Source: Planctomycetota bacterium (GTDB lineage: Bacteria; Planctomycetota; PUPC01; JABMSA01; JAUWKK01). From it: DNA of 7,391 bases. The DNA lies in assembly GCA_030614245.1 (NCBI GenBank), contig JAUWKK010000133.1:1-7391 (forward strand), written 5' to 3'. The notes under the pieces were generated by a model. It did no database searches and had not been told where the DNA came from. It saw only the letters and a list, made by a program, of their open reading frames with translations. Positions 1 to 5,641 of this stretch are shown here, piece after piece; position 1 is the stretch's first letter, and the number at the start of each line of letters is the position of its first letter. The position numbers and the translations under genes are program-made.

Positions 1-8
1 AAACCGCT

Positions 9-28
9 GATAAACACAGATAAACACG
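9..28. repeat. Two tandem copies of a 10-mer (GATAAACACA)
   Basis: GATAAACACA at 9-18 is followed directly by GATAAACACG at 19-28. The surrounding first 55 bases are A/T-rich compared with the rest of the window. This looks like intergenic simple-repeat debris at the left edge. I see no convincing promoter in it. Confidence 0.6.
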
Positions 29-60
29 GATACGGATTCTTAATAATCAGCGTTCATCCC

Positions 61-79
61 TGCCCGCCTTCGGCGGGTG
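61..79. repeat. Short GC-rich palindrome, copy A
   Basis: CCCGCC (63-68) pairs with GGCGGG (72-77) around a TTC loop, with a G-T pair outside it. A near copy stands at 161-178 (loop TAC). Both lie in the leader region of the first gene. It is a small dispersed palindrome; transcribed, it could form a stable hairpin, but no T-run follows, so I do not call a terminator. Confidence 0.6.
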
Positions 80-99
80 TGGTTGCCTTTCTTGACTAA

Positions 100-187
100 T
101 GTGGAGCAGCCTTTCCAGGCTGCCGACTGATTGGCAGGCGGGTACGGAGGGCTGAAAGCATGCCCGCCTACGGTGGGCCCGCCCCAC
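100..187 (+). repeat. Twin-hairpin dispersed repeat, copy 1 (expanded)
   Basis: The first 24 bases (100-123) are identical to the matching part of the copies at 2520-2581 (inverted) and 7342-7365. They contain the hairpin GCAGCCT-TTCC-AGGCTGC. The right half has the family's GGCAGG, GCTGAAAGC and GCCCCAC pieces in order, but they are separated by extra GC-rich sequence, including a CCCGCC-type palindrome at 161-178. The copy is thus about 26 bp longer than the 62-bp copy 2. It ends only 15 bp before the start codon of the first gene and covers most of its leader. Confidence 0.75.
161..178. repeat. Short GC-rich palindrome, copy B, nested in the twin-hairpin repeat
   Basis: CCCGCC (163-168) pairs with GGTGGG (172-177), with one G-T wobble, around a TAC loop. 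It resembles the palindrome at 61-79. It sits inside the right half of the expanded twin-hairpin element, so it looks like one small repeat inserted into another. The left bases of this palindrome can also pair with AGGCGGGTA at 136-144 (one wobble), giving an alternative, longer stem. Confidence 0.5.
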
Positions 188-202
188 GAGGCCGGTGAAA
201 GA

Positions 203-2500
203 ATGGGACAGATCTACCTCGCTCTGCTCTGGCACCAGCACCAGCCTTATTACAAGGATCTTGTCACGGGCCAGAGCTCGCTCCCTTGGGTGAGATTGCA
301 TGGGATCAAGGATTATATGGGGCTCGCATGGTTGCTGCGCGAGGTCCCCGAGCTTCGCCAGACGATCAACCTCGTCCCTTCCCTGATCGTCCAGATCGAG
401 GATTTCCTCGACGGCGGTACCGACAAGTTCCTCGAACACACCACGAAACCGGCCGACGGCCTCACCGAAGATGAAGTGAAATTCATCCTCGACCACTTCT
501 TCATGGCCCACTGGGAGAACATGATCAACGTGCATCCGCGCTACGGCGAGCTGCTCTCGTGGCGTTCGCCCGGGCGCAAGAGCGTCGACCGCGTATGGAA
601 GCGATTCTCGACCCAGGATCTGCTCGATCTGCAGATATGGGCCACACTTGCGTGGTTCCACCCCACGGTTCTCGAGCGCGACGATGAACTCTCCGGTCTG
701 ATCGCCAAGGGACGCGATTACACCGAAGGCGACAAGGCCGCCATGCTGGCCAAACAGCTTGAAGTGCTCGGCCAAGTGCTTCCGCTGCATCGTGAGCTCC
801 AGGAATCGGGCCAGCTTGAAGTCACGACCACACCGTTTTTTCATCCGATACTGCCGCTGCTGTGGGATATGGAACTGGCGCACGTGGCCTTGCCGGCGAT
901 GATAATGCCGCAATTGCGGGCGAATTTCCGCGAAGACGTAGCCGTACACGTCTCCCGAGCGGTCGAATGCTACCGTGAACGCTTCGGCTGCGCGCCGAAA
1001 GGGATGTGGCCGTCCGAAGGCTCCGTCGCGCCGCAGATCGTTCCGGCGCTGGCCGAGGCAGGCATACAGTGGATCGCGACCGACGAGGACATCCTGGCGC
1101 TCTCGATCGGCACGCATTTCGACCGCGATCCGCAGCATCACCTGGTCAATCCTGACCTGCTGTACCGTCCCTGGCGCATCAGCGCCGACGGAGCCGAGAT
1201 ATCCGCCATCTTCCGAGACCACCAGCTCTCGGACATGATCGGATTCAAGTACCAGTGGCAGCCGGCCGAGGATGCAGTGGGCGATTTCATTCACCGCCTC
1301 GATACCATCCGGCGGCGAAGCCCGCGCCGCGATCACCTCGTCAGTGTGATACTCGACGGCGAGAACGCCTGGGAATCCTATGCCGGCGGCGGCGTGCCTT
1401 TCCTGAGGGCGCTATATCGCGAGCTCGTCTCGCATTCCTGGCTCACGACGGTCCGCGTGTCCGACTACCTGGCCGAACATCGCCCCGAAGACCGCATCGA
1501 CAGGCTCTTCCCCGGATCGTGGATCAGCCACAACTTCGCAACCTGGGTCGGCCACGGCGAGAAGAATATGGGATGGGAGTACTTAGACCGAACGCGGCTG
1601 TTTTTAGAGCGCGAGACCGCCCGACGCGGCGAAAGCGGCAGGGAAGAGCTGACGGATGCCTGGGAGGAGCTTTACATCGGCGAGGGCAGCGACTGGTTCT
1701 GGTGGTACGGCGACGATCACTACTCGGGCAACGATGAAGAGTTCGACCGCCTCTTCCGCGAGCATCTGAAGAATGTGTATCGCCTGGCCGGCGCCACGCC
1801 ACCTGATTTTCTGAACAACGCGATCATCCAGGCCGGGCGTCCGGCTCCCTATTCCAGCCCCAGGGCGTTCCTCTCGGTGGAACTGGACGGTCGGCCGACC
1901 AGTTACTTCGAGTGGGCATCGGCAGGCCATTACAGCCACTCAAGGGATGGCGGCACGATGCAGCGGGTATCCGGCAACGTGGTGAGCGACATCTATTTGG
2001 GATTTGACGAGAAGACGCTGTTCCTGCGGTTCGATCTTGATCTCGGCCGCAGTGCGGATGTGCCCGGGCCGGCCCCACCACAGCGGGCAGGCAAGATGCC
2101 CTTCCCAAGGCCCTACATTGCACCGCCTACCGCCCGTCGCCCCGCCCCCCTGCCGACCGAGGAGGAGCTTCTCGACATGTGGAGCAGCGTAGGCATAACG
2201 GTCAGCTTCAGCGGAGCGGTAGAGGCAACCCTGGCACTTGATGACCCCACCGGACGGACGATGACGCTCAAGCTGGCCGGCGAAGAAGCCGCCGAGAAAC
2301 AGATGGATTCTTTCGCACTGCGGCAGATATTAGAACTGGCGATACCCTTTGAAGATCTGAACCTGAAGCCGGACGACGAGTTCGAGATATCGGTAGAGAT
2401 CAGACGCGACGGCGCAATCGCCCAGAGGGCTCCGGAGAGCTCTACTATTCGAATGAGAGCGCCCACGCACGATTTCGAGCGGCTGATGTGGCAGGCCTGA
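203..2500 (+). CDS. GH57 glycoside hydrolase, alpha-amylase/amylopullulanase type (COG1449-like)
   Basis: This 765-residue protein should act on alpha-glucans by the retaining GH57 mechanism, probably in the cytoplasm. All five conserved GH57 regions are visible: HQHQP (11-15); GQLEVT (203-208); MWPSEG, with the expected nucleophile E272; FRDHQLSD (337-344), which should carry the catalytic acid aspartate; and LDGENAWESY (384-393). DWFWWYGDDH (497-506), followed by FDRLFREHLKNVY, is typical of this subfamily. Beyond about residue 540 a beta-rich C-terminal domain follows, interrupted by a proline-rich stretch (620-651, 12 of 32 residues). I chose ATG 203 because GGTGA lies just upstream (194-198) and the family-like sequence MGQIYLALLWHQHQP begins there. 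The frame is open back to TTG 131, but that part is translated repeat. Stop is TGA. Activity could be alpha-amylase, amylopullulanase or a transferase; the sequence does not decide. Confidence 0.93.
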   Translation: MGQIYLALLWHQHQPYYKDLVTGQSSLPWVRLHGIKDYMGLAWLLREVPELRQTINLVPSLIVQIEDFLDGGTDKFLEHTTKPADGLTEDEVKFILDHFFMAHWENMINVHPRYGELLSWRSPGRKSVDRVWKRFSTQDLLDLQIWATLAWFHPTVLERDDELSGLIAKGRDYTEGDKAAMLAKQLEVLGQVLPLHRELQESGQLEVTTTPFFHPILPLLWDMELAHVALPAMIMPQLRANFREDVAVHVSRAVECYRERFGCAPKGMWPSEGSVAPQIVPALAEAGIQWIATDEDILALSIGTHFDRDPQHHLVNPDLLYRPWRISADGAEISAIFRDHQLSDMIGFKYQWQPAEDAVGDFIHRLDTIRRRSPRRDHLVSVILDGENAWESYAGGGVPFLRALYRELVSHSWLTTVRVSDYLAEHRPEDRIDRLFPGSWISHNFATWVGHGEKNMGWEYLDRTRLFLERETARRGESGREELTDAWEELYIGEGSDWFWWYGDDHYSGNDEEFDRLFREHLKNVYRLAGATPPDFLNNAIIQAGRPAPYSSPRAFLSVELDGRPTSYFEWASAGHYSHSRDGGTMQRVSGNVVSDIYLGFDEKTLFLRFDLDLGRSADVPGPAPPQRAGKMPFPRPYIAPPTARRPAPLPTEEELLDMWSSVGITVSFSGAVEATLALDDPTGRTMTLKLAGEEAAEKQMDSFALRQILELAIPFEDLNLKPDDEFEISVEIRRDGAIAQRAPESSTIRMRAPTHDFERLMWQA

Positions 2501-2519
2501 TGAGGCCCTGAGAGAAACT

Positions 2520-2581
2520 TGTGGGGCAGGCTTTCAGCCTGCCAGTCAATTGAATCAGCAGCCTGGAAAGGCTGCTCCACA
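2520..2581 (-). repeat. Twin-hairpin dispersed repeat, copy 2 (complete, inverted)
   Basis: This 62-bp element begins TGTGG and ends CCACA, a 5-bp terminal inverted repeat. Inside are two hairpins: GGCAGGCT/AGCCTGCC (2525-2532 with 2536-2543, loop TTC) and AGCAGCCT/AGGCTGCT (2557-2564 with 2569-2576, loop GGAA). A spacer of about 13 bases separates them. It fills more than half of the 110-bp space between the first GH57 gene and galT. Its reverse complement matches copies 1 and 3. The design resembles REP/BIME-like or other palindromic mini-elements. No T-run follows either hairpin, so terminator function is not supported. Confidence 0.85.
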
Positions 2582-2610
2582 TCTGACACTGAACGGACCG
2601 GGAGCTTCGT

Positions 2611-3630
2611 ATGCCGGAATTGAGACGAGACCACATCGCGTCGCGCTGGGTGATAGTTGCCACCGAGCGGACGGCGAGACCGAACGACTTCGCACTGCCC
2701 CCCACGCCGCCGCAGGATGGATTCTGTCCCTTCTGCGAGGGCAACGAAGATAAGCCGCCACCCGAGATTGTAGCCCTCCGCAATCCAGAGACAGCGCCCA
2801 ACACGCCCGGCTGGCGCATACGAGTGGTCGCGAACAAATACCCCGCCCTGCTGATCGAAGGCAACCTCGACAAGCGCCCGCATGGCTTCTACGACATGAT
2901 GAACGGGATCGGCGCCCACGAAGTCATAATCGAAACGCCCGAGCATTGCACCAGCATCACCGAACTGGACACGAAGCGCGTCGAGGAAGTGCTGTGCACG
3001 TACCGCGAACGGCTGATCGACCTGAAGCGCGACCAACGGTTCGCATACGGGCTGGTCTTCAAGAATGTCGGTTCCGCTGCCGGGGCGTCGCTCGAGCATT
3101 CGCATTCGCAGATAATCGTCACGCCGATAGTCCCCAGCCTGCTGGAACGCGAAATGGACGGCGCACGCAGGTTCTTCGAATATCGCGGCCGGTGCATCTT
3201 CTGCGACATGGTCAGCCAGGAGATCGCCGAAGGCTCGCGTATCGTCATCGAGGACGAGCACTTCGTCTCGTTCACGCCGTTCGCGTCCAGGTTCCCTTTC
3301 GAGACGTGGCTCATGCCTAAGGTTCATCAGTCGCACTTCGAGAACGTCCAGGACCTCGGCACCGACGAACTGGCCGACATACTGCGCCGGACGCTGTTGA
3401 AACTCGAACACGCTCTGGAGAATCCGGCGTACAACTATGTCCTGCACACAGCGCCCTTTACTTCGTCGGATATGGAGACCTATCACTGGCATATCGAGAT
3501 CATTCCCCGCCTCACTAGAGTGGCGGGTTTCGAATGGGGCTCCGGCTTCTATATCAACCCCGTTCCGCCGGAGACGGCGGCCGAATTCCTGAGGCAGAGC
3601 CCTGATGAACCGCTCAAGAGCGCAGAGTGA
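2611..3630 (+). CDS. galT: GalT-family hexose-1-phosphate nucleotidylyltransferase (HIT superfamily)
   Basis: This 339-residue protein has the length and layout of class I galactose-1-phosphate uridylyltransferase, which exchanges UMP between UDP-glucose and galactose 1-phosphate through a covalent histidine intermediate. Visible marks are CPFC (C39, C42) near the N-terminus, as in the GalT zinc site; the active-site signature HSHSQ (163-167), where H165 should be the nucleophile; a second CIFC pair (195-198); and YHWHIE (291-296) near the C-terminus. The signature has serines where E. coli GalT has HPHGQ. The GalT-like family also includes the ADP-glucose phosphorylase known from Arabidopsis. 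With glgA downstream and no galK or galE in view, a role on ADP- or UDP-glucose is plausible but inferred. ATG 2611 has GGGAG at 2600-2604. Stop is TGA; the gene starts 110 bp after the GH57 gene. Confidence 0.9.
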   Translation: MPELRRDHIASRWVIVATERTARPNDFALPPTPPQDGFCPFCEGNEDKPPPEIVALRNPETAPNTPGWRIRVVANKYPALLIEGNLDKRPHGFYDMMNGIGAHEVIIETPEHCTSITELDTKRVEEVLCTYRERLIDLKRDQRFAYGLVFKNVGSAAGASLEHSHSQIIVTPIVPSLLEREMDGARRFFEYRGRCIFCDMVSQEIAEGSRIVIEDEHFVSFTPFASRFPFETWLMPKVHQSHFENVQDLGTDELADILRRTLLKLEHALENPAYNYVLHTAPFTSSDMETYHWHIEIIPRLTRVAGFEWGSGFYINPVPPETAAEFLRQSPDEPLKSAE

Positions 3631-3698
3631 CAGGACAACATCTATGGATGGAACGCCGTGGTACGCGTTTAGCCAAAGTTGCTCGCAGGCCCACAGGG

Positions 3699-3860
3699 GG
3701 CCGCGTAGCGGCCAAGGAATACAGCCTGGGGCTTCAGCCCCCAGGAATCAGACAGTACGATATGTGTGCCCTGAAGGGGCACGGGAAATGTTCCTTTCCT
3801 CTGCCCCTTCAGGGCGGCTCGTTTTCTTTCGCTCCTCAACTGGGGCTGAAGCCCCAGCCT
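3699..3860. repeat. Nested palindromic repeat filling the galT-glgA gap
   Basis: Several hairpins are nested here. GGCCGC-GTA-GCGGCC stands at 3699-3713. An outer inverted pair, CTGGGGCTTCAGCCCCCAG (3726-3744) and CTGGGGCTGAAGCCCCAG (3840-3857), differs by one extra C, and each arm is itself palindromic. Inside it lies a perfect 14-bp inverted pair, GCCCTGAAGGGGCA (3768-3781) and TGCCCCTTCAGGGC (3802-3815), whose arms are again self-complementary. This looks like a MITE-like or REP-like non-coding element, of a sort common between genes in several environmental phyla. The stem at 3804-3815 is followed by CTCGTTTTCTTTC, which might weakly terminate transcription. The rest of the 369-bp gap (3631-3999) holds nothing I recognise apart from the glgA ribosome binding site. 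Confidence 0.85.
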
Positions 3861-3984
3861 ATATGCCGCCGCTGCTTCACAGCGAAGAGCTCAGCGATAT
3901 CTTGCCCGTGCTGCGCATGCACACGGCCGGAGTGCGAAAAAGTGCAAGAGATGCAGCCCGCCCCTGAGAAGTGCTCTTTCCTTC

Positions 3985-3989
3985 GGGAG
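3985..3989 (+). promoter_or_regulatory. Ribosome binding site of glgA
   Basis: GGGAG at 3985-3989 stands 10 bases before ATG 4000. This is a slightly long but workable spacing, and it supports the family-typical start MRIVMASAEVSPFSKTGG. The preceding sequence is mostly repeat-derived and contains only short open frames. Confidence 0.65.
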
Positions 3990-3999
3990 TAAGACAGCG

Positions 4000-5535
4000 A
4001 TGAGAATCGTAATGGCGTCAGCCGAAGTGTCACCATTCTCGAAGACAGGCGGCCTGGGCGACGTCGCAGGTTCGCTGCCCAAACACCTGCGCGAGCTCGG
4101 TCACGAAGTGATCGTGATCACGCCGCGCTACAGCGTGGTTCGAGAGAACGCCTCCTGCCTGTCCGACATGGCTGGCCTGCGCCGCACGGCGATCGATTTC
4201 AGTATCCCCGTCGGCAAGAGGATGATGCCGGGCGCCCTGCAGCGCAGTCAACTGCCCGGCAGCGACGTCCCCGTCTATTTCGTCGAGAATAAGCACTACT
4301 TCGACCGTGACGGCCTTTACGGAACCGGCGGGGGCCACGACAACGACTACGCCGACAACGCCGAGCGGTTCATCTTTTTCACCAGAGCCGTTCTCGAGGC
4401 GTGCCGCAAACTCGATTTCGCGCCCGATGTCATACACTGCAACGACTGGCAGACCGGCCTCCTGCCCGTCTATATCAGGACCACTTACGGCAACATGCCG
4501 GAGTTCGCCAACACCGCATCGGTCTTCACCATCCACAATCTCGTCTACCAGGGAAACTTCTGGCACTGGGACATGAAACTGACCGGCCTCGACTGGTATC
4601 TCTTCAACTGGCGGCATCTCGAATACTTCGGCAACCTCAACTTCATGAAGGGCGGCATCGTCTTTGCCGATGTGGTATCAACCGTCTCGAAGCAGTACGC
4701 CAAAGAAATCCAGTCGGAAGAATACGGCGCCGGGCTGAACGAGATTCTCAGCGACCGCTCGGACGACCTTTTCGGCATAATCAACGGCGTCGACTACAGC
4801 ATCTGGAGCCCGGAGACCGACGAGCACATCGCTGCACGCTACGGCCCCGACGATCTCTCGGGCAAAGCCGAATGCAAGGCTGCACTCCAGCAGGCCTACA
4901 ACCTCCCTGCCCGCGATTCTGGCGGGCCGCAGAAGCATGGGGCACCGCTCATCGGCATCGTCTCGAGGCTCGATAAGCAGAAAGGCTTCGATATCATCGC
5001 CGACGCCATCGAAGGGATTATGGCGCTCGATCTGCAAATCGTGCTGCTTGGCACAGGCGATCCGCAATACCACGCACTCTTCGAGAACCTCGCCGAACGT
5101 CATCCCGGCAAGCTCGGCGTCAACCTCACTTTCGACAACGCTCTAGCCCACCAGATCGAGGCTGGTGCCGATATGTTCCTGATGCCTTCGCGATATGAGC
5201 CCTGCGGCCTGAACCAGCTCTACAGCCTGAAATACGGCACCGTGCCCATCGTGCGGGCGACCGGCGGCCTGGCCGACACCATCATCGACGCGACACCCGA
5301 TGCCATCGAAGGCGGCACGGCCACAGGCTTCAGCTTCGAAGACTATACCCCGGCAGAACTACTAGCGACAGTCAGGCGCGCCGTCGAAACATATAGCCAC
5401 CGGGATGTCTGGGCCAGGCTCGTCCGGCACTGCATGGCCCAGGACTGGTCGTGGAGCCGCAGCGCGAACGAATACGTGGACCTCTATCATGTCGCACGCT
5501 CGAATGTCAGCCGCCGCCGGCTGGCCATGCCGTAG
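4000..5535 (+). CDS. glgA: Glycogen synthase, GT5 family
   Basis: GlgA transfers glucose from ADP-glucose (in some lineages UDP-glucose) to the non-reducing end of an alpha-1,4-glucan. The 511-residue protein shows the full two-domain GT-B pattern. The N-terminal KTGGLGDV carries K15 for sugar-nucleotide binding. HCNDW (146-150) and FTIHN (H179) belong to the N-domain. NGVDYSIWSP starts at N262. In the C-domain, SRLDKQKG gives R323 and K328, equivalent to R300 and K305 of E. coli GlgA, and SRYEPCGLNQLYSLKYG has E400 and C402, equivalent to E377 and C379. TGGLADT follows. It is about 34 residues longer than the E. coli enzyme, with no missing catalytic residue, so it should be active. The start is the ATG giving the canonical N-terminus. 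It ends in TAG, so TAG is read as a normal stop here. The gene follows a 369-bp repeat-filled gap and may have its own promoter. Confidence 0.97.
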   Translation: MRIVMASAEVSPFSKTGGLGDVAGSLPKHLRELGHEVIVITPRYSVVRENASCLSDMAGLRRTAIDFSIPVGKRMMPGALQRSQLPGSDVPVYFVENKHYFDRDGLYGTGGGHDNDYADNAERFIFFTRAVLEACRKLDFAPDVIHCNDWQTGLLPVYIRTTYGNMPEFANTASVFTIHNLVYQGNFWHWDMKLTGLDWYLFNWRHLEYFGNLNFMKGGIVFADVVSTVSKQYAKEIQSEEYGAGLNEILSDRSDDLFGIINGVDYSIWSPETDEHIAARYGPDDLSGKAECKAALQQAYNLPARDSGGPQKHGAPLIGIVSRLDKQKGFDIIADAIEGIMALDLQIVLLGTGDPQYHALFENLAERHPGKLGVNLTFDNALAHQIEAGADMFLMPSRYEPCGLNQLYSLKYGTVPIVRATGGLADTIIDATPDAIEGGTATGFSFEDYTPAELLATVRRAVETYSHRDVWARLVRHCMAQDWSWSRSANEYVDLYHVARSNVSRRRLAMP

Positions 5536-5573
5536 GCAGGCAGGCGTGCATGTGACAGACAGTCCCCAGAAAA

Positions 5574-5608
5574 TGATGACTGATCACTGATGACTGATCA
5601 CTGATGAC
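5574..5608. repeat. Heptamer/14-mer tandem repeat
   Basis: Five consecutive 7-base units alternate TGATGAC and TGATCAC, a 14-bp period repeated 2.5 times without a mismatch. Each TGATCAC contains the palindrome TGATCA. The array lies in the 106-bp space between glgA and the second GH57 gene, ending 19 bp before the ribosome binding site. It looks like a simple intergenic repeat. A regulatory role is possible because of its place, but nothing else supports it. Confidence 0.8.
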
Positions 5609-5627
5609 TGCTTACGGCCCTTCTTGT

Positions 5628-5633
5628 GGGGAG
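5628..5633 (+). promoter_or_regulatory. Ribosome binding site deciding the start at 5642
   Basis: GGGGAG at 5628-5633 stands 8 bases before ATG 5642, an ideal spacing. It rules out the in-frame TTG at 5624, which would place the site inside the gene. ATG 5642 also gives the family-typical N-terminus MKKVNFLLCVHNHQP. Confidence 0.8.
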
Positions 5634-5641
5634 CGATACGC

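Noticed and set aside
131..202. Upstream TTG start that would add 24 residues to the first GH57 protein
   Set aside because: The added residues are translated repeat sequence, while ATG 203 has a ribosome binding site and gives the family-typical N-terminus.
47..1336. Long minus-strand open frame of 429 codons opposite the first GH57 gene
   Set aside because: It mirrors the strong codon bias of a certain GH57 gene on the + strand, and its translation shows no recognisable domain. It is a shadow.
2113..3492. Minus-strand open frame of 459 codons across the end of the GH57 gene, the repeat and galT
   Set aside because: It runs antisense through two well-supported genes and the intergenic repeat, so it cannot be a conserved gene. 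It is useful only in showing that the repeat is stop-free in one frame.
3804..3830. Rho-independent terminator after galT
   Set aside because: The stem is only 4-6 bp, the T-run is broken by C, and the hairpin is part of the nested repeat. Support is too weak for a separate call.
3605..3992. Two overlapping + strand open frames of about 120 codons between galT and glgA
   Set aside because: They are mostly translated palindromic repeat, have no clear ribosome binding site, and overlap each other in different frames.
5624..5641. Upstream TTG start for the second GH57 gene
   Set aside because: It would put the GGGGAG ribosome binding site inside the gene. ATG 5642 fits the family start.
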